A stretch of 19,435 nucleotides of DNA from CAZBQG01 sp964493945 (GCA_964493945.1 CAZBQG010000054.1:1-19435), one strand, 5' to 3'. Shown: positions 1 to 8,028, numbered from the stretch's first letter. Program-made: numbers and translations. Notes: generated by a model not told the origin, from the sequence alone.

Positions 1-50
1 ACACAGTGCGCTGGGCTATCACCCACCAGCCCCAGAAACCATCGTTCCAA

Positions 51-111
51 TGGACCACAGGCCGGTCACGCACTAACATTCAACCTGGACCACTCAATGG
101 GGGCCGACCAT
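51..111. repeat. Possible insertion-sequence end with TGGACCAC repeats
   Basis: TGGACCAC occurs at 51-58 and 86-93. The first copy is followed by AGGCCGGTCA and the second by a related GGCCGACCA at about 103-111. Multiple short repeats of the TGGACCAC type are typical of the ends of IS21-family elements in Proteobacteria. No transposase frame is present, so this is either the outer end of an element lying to the left of the window or a remnant. The family assignment is from memory of the motif and is weak. Confidence 0.28.
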
Positions 112-293
112 CTCCAACCAACTGCTTTTGTTCTTCTTTTGGGGGGTAGAGGAAGACCAGCCCACCAAGCGGCGCCCTCGCGTGGAGCCGGTTTTTTGTT
201 GCCCCCTCAGGCGCCGGGCGGGCCCATCCGGGCCCTTGGCTCGCGGCAATTAGCCGCGGTCGCGCAAAATCTTTGGCACCATGTCGCGCTCGT

Positions 294-321
294 CCAAAAC
301 CCCGAAAGAGGGGGGTTTTGG
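294..321 (-). terminator. 10-bp hairpin downstream of the Rieske gene
   Basis: CCAAAACCCC (294-303) pairs perfectly with GGGGTTTTGG (312-321) around an 8-base loop. It lies about 90 bases past the stop codon of the minus-strand Rieske gene, a suitable place for transcript termination or 3'-end protection. There is no following T tract on either strand, so it is not a canonical intrinsic terminator. Confidence 0.35.
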
Positions 322-398
322 TGCTGGGACGTTCTAGCCCTGTCTCTCCGCCCGGTCCGTGCCAGGCTGGTTGTGCTCTATCTCTACCCTATGCGCGG

Positions 399-422
399 GC
401 CGGCGGAGCCTACTCCGCCGGC
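399..422 (-). other. Hairpin whose loop contains the Rieske stop codon
   Basis: GCCGGCGGAG (399-408) and CTCCGCCGGC (413-422) are perfect inverted repeats of 10 bp with the 4-base loop 409-412. Bases 412-410 read TAG on the minus strand and are the stop codon of the Rieske gene, so the last codons and the stop are held in a very stable stem-loop. It could stabilise the mRNA 3' end or affect termination of translation. No U tract follows. Confidence 0.45.
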
Positions 423-1699
423 ACCTTCGCCCGCGCCTTGGCCACCAACTGGCGGCAATGTTCCGCCACATCCGTGTCCTCGTGGATCGCCTCGTTGAAC
501 ACCACCAAATTCGGAACCGTCCGCTTCGACGCATCGCGGATCACGCCTGGCGGGTCTTCGCCTTTTTCTATGGCGTCCATGCCCTCCATCATCATCTTCC
601 TGGCCGCGATGATGGCCACGTCCGAATGGCCCAGATATTCCTTGGTGCGGTCCTGGATCGGCCCCATGGTTTCGATGGCCATGGCGTCGTGCAAAGGAAA
701 TCTCGGCCCGATGCCCGAATAGTTTTCCGTGATCATGGCTTCCCGGTCCTGCAAATAGCGGTTCTCCATGGTGCGGACGAATTTGCGCTCCGCCGTGGTT
801 TCGGCCAGGCGGTCCTTGCGAAGCGCCTCCATATCCATTTCCCGGTCGCGGTAGAAAATCCATTCATAACGCCAGTTCGTCTTATCATCCCGGGGCACAT
901 GCCAGAGCGCGATAAAGCCGTCGGAATTTTTGACCGCACCCACGCAGGCGAAGGCGGGCATGACGAAATTTGTCACGCGGAGATATTTGCGCCCCAAGCC
1001 GGCCTTGCGCGTGGTCATCAGGCGCACGCCGTAATCGGTCTCCTCGATCTCCAGAAGGGGCCTGGGCTCGTCGCGTAATAGCTCGCCCACCTGGCGCTCA
1101 TCGCCCCTGACCTGTTCGTATTCCTCCGGGCCCGCGTGGAAGGGGCGGTGCAGGAAGCTGGTATGAACCGGGTCGATATTACCCTCGTTGGATTGCAGAA
1201 AATTGCAATCATTGAACACCTTGTTGGTAAAGCATTTTTCCTGGGGTGCGCGGAGGAATTCATATTCGGGGAAGATGGGCGGCTCTCCCGGCCCCATATA
1301 GGCGAAGATGACACCGTTTTGCACATGGGTGGGATAGGCCTGCTGGAAGACCTTTTCGTGAAAAGTGCTGCCTTCGGGCTCGCCGGGCTGGTCCAGGCAT
1401 TTGCCCTCCACGTCGAACAGCCAGCCGTGATAAAGACAGCGCACGCCGCCATCTTCCAGCCGTCCATAAGTCAAATCCGTCGCCCGGTGACAGCAATGAC
1501 GGTCGATCAGGCCCAGGCGGCCTTTTTCATCCCGAAACAGCATGAGCTCTTCGCTCAATATATCCACCGGCAGGGGCGCACCCCCTTCGGGCAGTTCCTC
1601 GGCCAGGGCCACCGGTTGCCAATAGCGGCGCATCAATTCACCACAAGGCGTGCCCGGTCCCGTTTGCGTCAGCCGTTCATTATTCTCCTTGGTTATCAT
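410..1699 (-). CDS. Rieske [2Fe-2S] ring-hydroxylating oxygenase, alpha subunit (phthalate 4,5-dioxygenase type)
   Basis: This 429-residue protein has the two-domain layout of a Rieske non-heme iron oxygenase large subunit, which inserts oxygen into aromatic or related substrates using electrons from a separate reductase. The Rieske cluster ligands are C69 and H71 (CCH, where relatives usually have CPH) and C88 and H91 (CLYHGW), with the standard 16-residue spacing. The mononuclear iron site is seen as D176, H179 and H184 in DPVHTSFLH. The N terminus (ending GELMRRYW) is typical of the phthalate/vanillate/carbazole-type group that has no beta subunit. ATG at 1699 has a GAGAGG-type ribosome site. 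It is divergent from the SDR gene. No reductase is encoded nearby, so the electron donor must come from elsewhere. The substrate is not predictable. Confidence 0.9.
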   Translation of the reverse strand: MITKENNERLTQTGPGTPCGELMRRYWQPVALAEELPEGGAPLPVDILSEELMLFRDEKGRLGLIDRHCCHRATDLTYGRLEDGGVRCLYHGWLFDVEGKCLDQPGEPEGSTFHEKVFQQAYPTHVQNGVIFAYMGPGEPPIFPEYEFLRAPQEKCFTNKVFNDCNFLQSNEGNIDPVHTSFLHRPFHAGPEEYEQVRGDERQVGELLRDEPRPLLEIEETDYGVRLMTTRKAGLGRKYLRVTNFVMPAFACVGAVKNSDGFIALWHVPRDDKTNWRYEWIFYRDREMDMEALRKDRLAETTAERKFVRTMENRYLQDREAMITENYSGIGPRFPLHDAMAIETMGPIQDRTKEYLGHSDVAIIAARKMMMEGMDAIEKGEDPPGVIRDASKRTVPNLVVFNEAIHEDTDVAEHCRQLVAKARAKVPAE

Positions 1700-1800
1700 C
1701 GCCAGCCCTCTCTTGTTTTACGGCCCTTCATGGGGCCTATATGCACTTTAACTATATGTTGGTTGAGGCGTCAACGAAACCATAAGTGGAGGGTGGCTGC

Positions 1801-2688
1801 GTGCGGGATCTGGCGGGGAAAGTGGCATTTATCACGGGTGGCGCAGGGGGTGTCGGTTTGGGCATCGCCCGGGCGTTGGCCGAAGCGGGCATGCGGCTGG
1901 CCATGGTGGATGTGGAAGAAGACGCGCTCGAAGTTGCCGGGCGGGTTCTGGCCGAAAGCGGTGCCGATGTCAGCACCTTCGCTTGCGATGTGAGCGAAGC
2001 GGATTCCATAGCCCGGGCCATACATGAGGCCGGCGAGCATTTGGGTCCTCTGCATTTATTGGTCAACAGCGCGGGTGTCGCCATGGGCGGGCGCTTTCAG
2101 TCTTATTCCCAGGAGGATTGGCAATGGATATTGGGGGTCAATCTGATGGGGGTGGTGGGCGCCATTTCCGCCTTTCTGCCGCAAGCCAGGATGCATGGCC
2201 AGGGGGCGCATATCGTCAATGTGGGGGCGCTTTCTTCGCTCTGGCCGATCCCGCTGAGTAGCGCCTATAACGCCTCCAAGGGCGCCGTGCTGGCCTTATC
2301 GGAATCCCTGGCCCGTGAGTTGGAACCCGAAGGCATCGGGGTGTCCATTGTCCTGCCGGCGGCGGTGCCGTCCGGGCTGGAGGAAAGCGAGCGCAACCGC
2401 CCGGACCGTTTCGGCCCCGCCGGGCAATCCCAGGAACATAACCAGGCAATGAAGGCCAGGCGGGCGCGGCCCGCACCTCAGGCGTTGGATGCACTGATCG
2501 TCGGTAAGCGCATGGTGGAGGCGGTCTTGGGTAATGAATTGTTCGTCTTCACCCACCGGGATTGGCGCGGGCGGCTGGAGGAAAAACTTGGCGCGCTCAG
2601 TGCCGGGCTGGACGGGGCCGATGAAAGCCCGGCTCTGGCCGGTACGGTTGGGCTGGGTGTGACGGAATTCGATAAGGTAAAAGACTGA
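1801..2688 (+). CDS. Short-chain dehydrogenase/reductase with altered catalytic serine
   Basis: The protein (295 residues from GTG 1801) is a classical-type SDR that should use NAD(P)H to interconvert an alcohol and a ketone. It has the cofactor glycine motif TGGAGGVGLG (residues 12-21), NSAG at 89-92, and the catalytic Y156-x3-K160 (YNASK). The serine normally 13 residues before the tyrosine is A143, so the usual Asn-Ser-Tyr-Lys tetrad is incomplete. An acid after the first beta strand region (D37) favours NAD. I chose GTG 1801 over the upstream GTG 1786 because GGAGGG at 1788-1793 sits 7 bases before it and the conserved fold starts right after. It is divergent from the Rieske oxygenase and may oxidise its product. 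Its TGA abuts the stop codon of the convergent response regulator. Confidence 0.87.
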   Translation: MRDLAGKVAFITGGAGGVGLGIARALAEAGMRLAMVDVEEDALEVAGRVLAESGADVSTFACDVSEADSIARAIHEAGEHLGPLHLLVNSAGVAMGGRFQSYSQEDWQWILGVNLMGVVGAISAFLPQARMHGQGAHIVNVGALSSLWPIPLSSAYNASKGAVLALSESLARELEPEGIGVSIVLPAAVPSGLEESERNRPDRFGPAGQSQEHNQAMKARRARPAPQALDALIVGKRMVEAVLGNELFVFTHRDWRGRLEEKLGALSAGLDGADESPALAGTVGLGVTEFDKVKD

Positions 2689-3057
2689 TCAGCAGAGGCA
2701 GCCCTCATCTAAAAGGCGAGACACGGCGCCGCTCAACTGGTCCGGGGAAAATGGCTTGCTTACCCGTATTTCGCCGGTCAGGCTTTCAGCCATGGTGCCG
2801 GTTTGGGCGGTGACGAAAATTACCGGGACTTCACGGATTTGGCGGATGCGCCGGGCCGCCTCGATACCGTCCATTTCGCCGGTCAGGCGGATATCCATAA
2901 GCACCAGATCGGGGGACTCGGTCAGGGCCAGGCTCACGGCCTCCTCGCGGCTATTGGCGATGGCGCATACCTCATGGCCCATATTCTCGATGATGGATTG
3001 CTCCTCCATGGCGGTGAGGGGCTCGTCCTCAACGATAAGAATGCGTTTTTTGATCAT
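2689..3057 (-). CDS. Single-domain response regulator (CheY-like receiver)
   Basis: The 122 residues make one receiver domain with no output domain. Acidic pocket residues are E10, D11 and E12, the phosphoacceptor is D55 (LVLMDIRL), the switch threonine is T83 and the conserved lysine is K101 followed by PF. Such stand-alone receivers act by protein contact, often in phosphorelays or motility in alphaproteobacteria. No histidine kinase is present in the window, so its partner is unknown. It converges with the SDR gene with zero bases between stop codons (TGATCA at 2686-2691). The start ATG at 3057 lacks a strong ribosome site. Confidence 0.88.
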   Translation of the reverse strand: MIKKRILIVEDEPLTAMEEQSIIENMGHEVCAIANSREEAVSLALTESPDLVLMDIRLTGEMDGIEAARRIRQIREVPVIFVTAQTGTMAESLTGEIRVSKPFSPDQLSGAVSRLLDEGCLC

Positions 3058-3199
3058 GTTTTGGGTCCGGGCTCTGAATAAGGTTGGAGATAAATAAGTA
3101 CTAAATTACCTATTTCAAGGAATTAGAATCGCTTTCTTGTAGTTTTTTGTCCGCCATGGAAAAGTAGGCCAAACGAAGCGCTTAACCGGGGTGGGAATA

Positions 3200-3742
3200 A
3201 TGATCGACAATAAAAGACCTTTGCGCCGGGTGGTGACGGGGACCGATGCTCTGGGGCGGTCTTGCGTGCTCCATGACGGCTTGGCGCCCAATGTGATCCA
3301 AAAGGATAAGGGGCCCACTTTCACCGAATTCTGGACCGCTGAAACCCTGCCCGCCTTGATCAGCGGAACCGAGGACGGCTCGGACCGGCCTCTGAGCATC
3401 GGGCCGCCGGATGAGGGTGTGCATCTGCGTATCGTTCAATCGCCGCCCGAGGCCGCCCAGGCAGCCAATGCCGATAAGGGCCACGAAGATTTCGCCGCCA
3501 TGAACCGCACAGGGATTTCCGAACACCGTACCGATGGGCCGCACTGGAACATGCACCGCACGGCGACGGTGGATTACGGTTTCGTGCTCATGGGAAAGCG
3601 CGAACTTATTTTGGAAGACGGTGCGGTTAATTTGGGGCCCGGCGATGTTGTCGTGCAGTTGGGCAATTGGCATTCCTGGCGCAATCTGGGGGACAGTGGC
3701 GGGGCATCCATGTATGTGATGATGGGCGGCGAATATGGCTGA
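3200..3742 (+). CDS. Cupin-domain protein 1
   Basis: This 180-residue protein carries one cupin beta-barrel in its C-terminal half. Motif 1 supplies H115 and H119 (HWNMHRTATVDY) and motif 2 supplies H158 (LGNWHSWRN), a plausible metal site. Cupins of this type commonly sit beside catabolic genes in alphaproteobacteria, but the reaction, if any, is unknown. ATG 3200 is preferred over GTG 3191 because GGGGTGGG at 3188-3195 lies just before it. A 27-base gap separates it from a related second cupin, suggesting a tandem duplication within one operon. Confidence 0.8.
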   Translation: MIDNKRPLRRVVTGTDALGRSCVLHDGLAPNVIQKDKGPTFTEFWTAETLPALISGTEDGSDRPLSIGPPDEGVHLRIVQSPPEAAQAANADKGHEDFAAMNRTGISEHRTDGPHWNMHRTATVDYGFVLMGKRELILEDGAVNLGPGDVVVQLGNWHSWRNLGDSGGASMYVMMGGEYG

Positions 3743-3769
3743 TAACATGAGTTTGGTGGGGAGAGTGAC

Positions 3770-4324
3770 ATGAGCGATGGGATCAAACCAGTCCGCCGCG
3801 TGGTCGCCGGCAATGACGATAGGGGCAAGGCGGTGGCGTTGAGCGACGGCCCGGCCCAGGATGTGCGGACCGACCCGGCCCGGCCCGGCTTCGCCGCGAC
3901 CCGCATCTGGCTGACCGATGCGACGCCGGCCCGCACCAAAGGCATCCGCGAAACCGTTGACCTGCCCCACACGATTGAGCCGCCGGATAACGGATCGGTT
4001 TGCCGCTATATGGCCTTTCCGCCGGACAAGACTTTCATGGGCAAGGTGGGCGAGGACGAGGTCAGGGGCTATTTCGAAGCCATGGGCTCGCCCGGCGCAT
4101 CCACTTTCGGCCCCGATGCGCCCCACCCTTATATGCAGAAAACCAGGTCTCTGGATTTTTGCTACATTCTGGAAGGGGAAATCACCCTTGTGCTGGATAC
4201 GGAAGAGGTCCATCTGAAGGAGGGCGATACGGTGGTCCAGCGGGGCACCAACCATGCCTGGTCCAACCGGTCGGACCAGCCTTGCACCATCATTTTTTCA
4301 TCCCATGATGCGAGCGGGGGCTAA
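3770..4324 (+). CDS. Cupin-domain protein 2 (paralogue of the upstream cupin)
   Basis: The protein has 184 residues and the same plan as its upstream neighbour, sharing the N-terminal RRVV-G-D pattern and a C-terminal cupin barrel (YILEGEITLVLD, then GDTVVQRGTNHAWSN). H162 of motif 2 is kept. In motif 1 the histidine that aligns with H119 of cupin 1 is Q123 (MQKTRSLDF), so metal binding is probably altered or lost. A GGGGAG ribosome site at 3758-3763 supports ATG 3770. It is co-directional with the transporter genes that follow, 95 bases away across two GC hairpins. It could be a regulatory or substrate-binding partner of cupin 1, which is inference. Confidence 0.8.
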   Translation: MSDGIKPVRRVVAGNDDRGKAVALSDGPAQDVRTDPARPGFAATRIWLTDATPARTKGIRETVDLPHTIEPPDNGSVCRYMAFPPDKTFMGKVGEDEVRGYFEAMGSPGASTFGPDAPHPYMQKTRSLDFCYILEGEITLVLDTEEVHLKEGDTVVQRGTNHAWSNRSDQPCTIIFSSHDASGG

Positions 4325-4376
4325 GCCCCCCTCCGGTTCTTGCGTGGGGGGCAAGGGGGGCGCTAGACTGGCGCCC
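4325..4376 (+). other. Pair of GC hairpins between cupin and transporter genes
   Basis: GCCCCCC (4325-4331) can pair with GGGGGGC (4346-4352), and GGGCGC (4358-4363) with GCGCCC (4371-4376). The G-rich strands at 4346-4352 and 4355-4360 could compete for the same C-rich strand, so alternative folds are possible. No T tract follows directly; an AT-rich stretch comes about 10 bases later. This may reduce read-through from the cupins into the TRAP genes. Confidence 0.35.
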
Positions 4377-4419
4377 ACGGGAGACAAAATATTTTTTGCA
4401 TGATCCAGGGAGGATCGAA

Positions 4420-5396
4420 ATGAAAACTTCGTTCATCAAATTTGGTGCCGGTTTCGCGCTGGCACTTGGTTCTGCCGGTACGGCCATGGCCCAGACGGTC
4501 GGCTTCGCCACACTTCCGCCGGGCGNNNNNNNNNNATCAACAACATCACGGTGCAGGTCCTGTCCAAGGTCGTGCAGCGCAATTCAGGCCTTAAAGTGCG
4601 GGTCATTCCCTTCCGGGGCGGCAAGGCCATTCAGTTTGCGGTCAATGACAAAAAAGCCGAGTTTGGCATTTCCGAAGTGGCCAGCATGACCGCCGGCCTC
4701 ACTGGCAAGGATGAATACGCCAAGCGCCCGACCAAAAATCTGCGGGTTGCCCTCAGGCTCCGGCCCTTGGTGGTGGGCATGTTTGTGCGCAAGGATTCGC
4801 CGATCAAGACCATCGCCGACATGAAGGGCAAAAGATATCCCTCCAAATGGTCCCAATTCCCCAACGCCATTCCCCTGTCCAAGGGCATCTTCGCCACCGA
4901 AGGCATGACCTTCAAGGACATCAAGGGGGTGCCGGTGACCAACATCATCCGGGGTGCCAACGACTTCAAGGCCGGCAAGCTGGATATCGGCTTCTTTGCC
5001 GTCGGCGCGCCCAAGATGGCCGAAGTCAATTCCGCCGTCGGCGGCATCCGCTGGCTTAGCATCGACAAGACGCCCGCCAAACTGAAAAAGATGCAGGGCG
5101 TGCGCTCGGATTATTACATCGCCACGGTCAAGCCCAACCCGATCAATGCGGGGATCACGGGGCCGACCAATCTGATGGGCGTGGATACGGTGATCATGGC
5201 CGGCGTTCATGTCTCCGACGATGCGGTCGGAAAATTCCTGGGCGCGATCCATCCCAACAAGGGCGAACTGGTCAAGGGTCATCCCTTGTTCCGGGCTTTC
5301 GTTCCGAAATTGATGGCCAAGCAGTTTTCCGTTGCCCGGTATCATTCCGGGGCCATCAAATTCTATAAGAAAAAGGGCCTTTGGCCGGGCAAATAA
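4420..5396 (+). CDS. TRAP transporter substrate-binding protein, TAXI family (interrupted by assembly gap)
   Basis: This is the periplasmic receptor that hands an organic anion to the TRAP permease encoded next. ATG 4420 has GGGAGG at 4408-4413. The first 25 residues form a signal peptide ending AMA, followed by a TAXI-type start (VGFATLPPG). Ten Ns at 4526-4535 break the sequence, and the reading frame after the gap (from ATC 4536) is not in phase with the frame before it if the gap is exactly 10. The rest (INNITVQVLSKVV through the C-terminal KKKGLWPGK) is a typical TAXI body. The break is best read as a gap artefact and not a mutation. Only 21 bases separate it from the permease gene, so the two are co-transcribed. 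Confidence 0.85.
4526..4535. other. Assembly gap (10 N)
   Basis: Ten undetermined bases lie inside the TAXI gene. Continuity of the protein requires a gap length of 2 modulo 3, so the value 10 is a placeholder. Aligning the flanking residues by eye with typical TAXI N termini suggests about one missing residue, meaning about 2 real bases. Confidence 0.95.
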
Positions 5397-5417
5397 GCCC
5401 GTCCCGCAGCCTTCTTG

Positions 5418-7352
5418 ATGGCCGATAACGGCGATACGGCGCCCGCGCCACCCTTGTCCCCGGTGGTGCGGGTGGTCCGGCCCACGCTCGCCCTGCTGTT
5501 GACCTGCGGCTCGCTCTTATGGTCGGCGGATTTCTACCGGTCCATCGGGCTGGCCTTGTTCATCGAACAGTTTTTGTCGGCCATGCTGGGTCTGGGCCTG
5601 GCGCTGGTGTTTTTGCATTATCCGTTGCGGCGGGGGACGGAACGGACCAACCTGCCCTGGTATGATGCGCTTGCCGTGATCGCCGGCCTGGGCGCGGCGA
5701 GTTATACGGCGGTCATGTTTCCCGATCTCTCGGACCGGCTGACCGATGCCCCGGCGGACGCGCTGATCGTTTCCGGTATTTTCATCCTTCTCAGCATCGA
5801 AGGATTGCGGCGCACGGCGGGCTATGCGCTTTTGATCATCGTTCTGGTCTTCGTCTCCATCGGGCTCATTGGCCATTTGATCCCCGGGCCGCTGGAAACC
5901 CGCGAAGTGCTGCCCCAGGATCTGGTCACTTATCTGGGGCTGGACAGCAACGCTCTGTTGGGATTGCCTATCGTGGTGGCGACGACCATCGTGCTGACCT
6001 TTATTTTCTTTGGCCAGCTTTTGGTCAAATCGGGTGGATCAAATTTTTTCAACGATATCTCCCTGGCCCTCATGGGCCGCTACCGGGGGGGCTCGGCCAA
6101 GATTGCCATCACGGCGTCGAGCCTGTTCGGATCGGTCTCGGGGATTGCGGTATCCAACATCGTGGCCACCGGGGTGATCACTATCCCCTTGATGAAGCGG
6201 GCTGGATTTTCGCCCAGGCTGGCAGCCTCGGTGGAAGCGGTGGCCTCGACAGGCGGGCAGTTGATGCCCCCGGTCATGGGCGCGGTTGCATTTTTAATGG
6301 CCGATTTCCTGGAGGTGCCGTACCGCAATATCGTCATTGCGGCCATTGTGCCCTCTTTGCTTTATTACGTGGCGCTCTTCATCCAGGCCGATCTGGAAGC
6401 GGCCCGCAATGGCATTTCCCGGGTAGAGGAGCATCTTATCCCCAATGTGTGGGAGGTGCTGAAAACCGGCTGGCTGTTTATCCTGCCTTTCGTTGCTTTG
6501 ATTTATGCCCTTTTCTGGCTCAATTGGCAGGCCGAGACTTCGGCCCTGCTGGCTTCGGGCGTGGTGCTGATGGCCGGGTTCGGATTCGGCTATAAGGGCC
6601 AGCGCATGAAGCTCCGCGGTGTCTGGGATTCCCTGATCGCCACCGGGCTTTCGGTCCTGGATATCCTGATGATCGTCGCCGGTGCCGGGTTTATTATCGG
6701 TATCTTGCAGGTGACCGGGCTGGGCTTTGCCTTCACCTTCATGATCGTTGAATTCGGCGGCGGCAATCTGGCTTTCCTTTTACTCATTTCGGCGGTGATG
6801 TGCATTGTTTTGGGTATGGGCATGCCGACGCTTGGGGTTTATGTCCTGCTTGCCGTCATCGTCGCACCATCCTTGGTGGAGGTGGGGATCGATCCGCTGG
6901 CCGCCCATATGTTCATTTTGTATTTCGGCATGATGTCGCTGATCACGCCGCCGGTGGCCGTCGCCGCATTTTTCGCCGCCTCCATTGCCAAGGCGCCGGC
7001 CATGGCCACGGGCTGGACCTCCATGCGTTTTGGCTGGACCGCCTATGTGGTGCCGTTTTTGTTCGTCTTCTCGCCCAGCCTTTTATTGCAAGGCGAGGCC
7101 TTTGATCTGGTGCTGGATGTGTCGACGGCGGTGGCCGGCGTGTGGTTGGTCTCGGCCGCCATGATCGGATATTTCGCGCGGCCGCTGGACCTGATGGGCC
7201 GCCTGAATTTCATGATTGTCGGTATCTTGCTGCTCATCCCCAAGGGCTTGGCCGCTTGGGGGATGTGGACCGACTGGGCCGGTTTCGGATTGGGTGTGGT
7301 GCTGGTTTATTGGGAAATGAGGGCGGCCAAAACGCCAGCCAGCGCTACTTGA
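5418..7352 (+). CDS. TRAP transporter fused permease (small plus large subunits, TAXI type)
   Basis: The 644-residue, highly hydrophobic inner-membrane protein fuses the small 4-helix and large 12-helix TRAP permease subunits, as is usual for TAXI systems. It imports the substrate captured by the upstream binding protein using an ion gradient. Signature segments of the large subunit are SGIAVSNIVATGVITIPLM, followed by EAVASTGGQLMPPVMGA, and later GMGMPTLGVYVLL with AAHMFILYFGMMSLITPPVA. ATG 5418 is preferred to TTG 5415; the ribosome site is weak, consistent with coupling to the gene 21 bases upstream. It converges with the MlaC-like gene 15 bases beyond its stop. The substrate is unknown. 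Confidence 0.92.
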   Translation: MADNGDTAPAPPLSPVVRVVRPTLALLLTCGSLLWSADFYRSIGLALFIEQFLSAMLGLGLALVFLHYPLRRGTERTNLPWYDALAVIAGLGAASYTAVMFPDLSDRLTDAPADALIVSGIFILLSIEGLRRTAGYALLIIVLVFVSIGLIGHLIPGPLETREVLPQDLVTYLGLDSNALLGLPIVVATTIVLTFIFFGQLLVKSGGSNFFNDISLALMGRYRGGSAKIAITASSLFGSVSGIAVSNIVATGVITIPLMKRAGFSPRLAASVEAVASTGGQLMPPVMGAVAFLMADFLEVPYRNIVIAAIVPSLLYYVALFIQADLEAARNGISRVEEHLIPNVWEVLKTGWLFILPFVALIYALFWLNWQAETSALLASGVVLMAGFGFGYKGQRMKLRGVWDSLIATGLSVLDILMIVAGAGFIIGILQVTGLGFAFTFMIVEFGGGNLAFLLLISAVMCIVLGMGMPTLGVYVLLAVIVAPSLVEVGIDPLAAHMFILYFGMMSLITPPVAVAAFFAASIAKAPAMATGWTSMRFGWTAYVVPFLFVFSPSLLLQGEAFDLVLDVSTAVAGVWLVSAAMIGYFARPLDLMGRLNFMIVGILLLIPKGLAAWGMWTDWAGFGLGVVLVYWEMRAAKTPASAT

Positions 7353-7367
7353 TTCCCTTGTAATTGA

Positions 7368-7988
7368 TTAATCGGGCTCCATCATTCTCTTGGCCGATGC
7401 ATGCACGGAGGCGGCCAGACCGGTGATGCCTTTTTTGCGCACAATCTGGCGGGATTCCGAATAGCGCAGCGCCAATTCGCTGATGCCGCCGGCCAGGATG
7501 ACATCGACGATGCGCCATCCGGCTTTCCGCTTTCTCATGACGTACGACAATTCGATTGGCTTGGCGGAGGGTTGGATCAGCTCGGTCTGAACGATCAGGC
7601 TCCGCCGGGGCCCGTTGCTGGCCTTCAGGGTCTTGAAACTCTGCCCTGAATATCCGTCGAAACGCGCCGTATATTGGGCGGCGCTCATTCGCTTGAAGGC
7701 TTGGATAAGGGAGGTGCGCTCGGCTTTCGTGGCCCTTTTCCAGCTTGTTCCGGCCGTGACCCTGCTCATAAAACTGAAATCGAAACTCCGCCCGATTTCG
7801 GCGGACAGGCGTTGAAAGCGCGCCTCCATATTCATGTCGGGCGCCTTTTTCATTACCTCGATGAGTGCGGCATGAAAATTTTCCACGATCCGGATTCCAT
7901 CCTCATGGGCGGATGCCGTCCGGGCAGGGAGCGCCAACAGGCAAAGCCCGATCAACAGGCCTGAGATGAGATGTCTGAGGGAAGCCAT
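7368..7988 (-). CDS. MlaC/Ttg2D-family periplasmic phospholipid-binding protein
   Basis: The protein (206 residues from ATG 7988) has an N-terminal signal peptide (hydrophobic core LISGLLIGLCLLALP, cleavage near ASA) followed by an MlaC/Ttg2D (toluene tolerance) domain. Family-like features include the helical start with IVENFHAALIEVM, FDFSFMSRVTAGTSWKRAT, a central QAFKRMSAAQYTARFDGYSG and a late GGWRIVDV-like strand (AGWRIVDVILAGGISEL). MlaC proteins carry phospholipids across the periplasm. The remaining Mla genes are absent, so it is an orphan copy; an HpnM-like role linked to hopanoids is another possibility in alphaproteobacteria. The frame is open upstream to 8102, but the signal peptide fixes 7988 as the likely start. 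The gene follows marR in the same direction, 40 bases downstream. Confidence 0.82.
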   Translation of the reverse strand: MASLRHLISGLLIGLCLLALPARTASAHEDGIRIVENFHAALIEVMKKAPDMNMEARFQRLSAEIGRSFDFSFMSRVTAGTSWKRATKAERTSLIQAFKRMSAAQYTARFDGYSGQSFKTLKASNGPRRSLIVQTELIQPSAKPIELSYVMRKRKAGWRIVDVILAGGISELALRYSESRQIVRKKGITGLAASVHASAKRMMEPD

Positions 7989-8028
7989 GCCTATCCATAT
8001 AGGCCGGGCAGGGTGACCTGAAAAGCCT

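Larger units (their letters stand above)
1..409. other. Left-edge stretch without a supported gene
   Basis: No convincing protein is seen here on either strand; the open frames have the look of non-coding GC-rich sequence. The leftmost 115 bases carry two spaced TGGACCAC repeats. Bases 242-258 form a 6-bp hairpin (CGCGGC/GCCGCG, loop AATTA), and 294-321 form a perfect 10-bp hairpin. The stretch lies downstream of the Rieske gene, so the hairpins are plausible 3'-end structures of that transcript. Any feature continuing from beyond the window edge would be missed. Confidence 0.5.

Noticed and set aside
97..498. Plus-strand open frames in the left 700 bases (for example 97-498 and 273-722)
   Set aside because: Rich in P, G and R with no recognisable fold, and largely antisense to the well-supported Rieske gene or in non-coding sequence.
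1734..1756. A third operator between the Rieske and SDR genes
   Set aside because: Only one half-site (AACTATA at 1750-1756) matches; the other arm and the centre do not.
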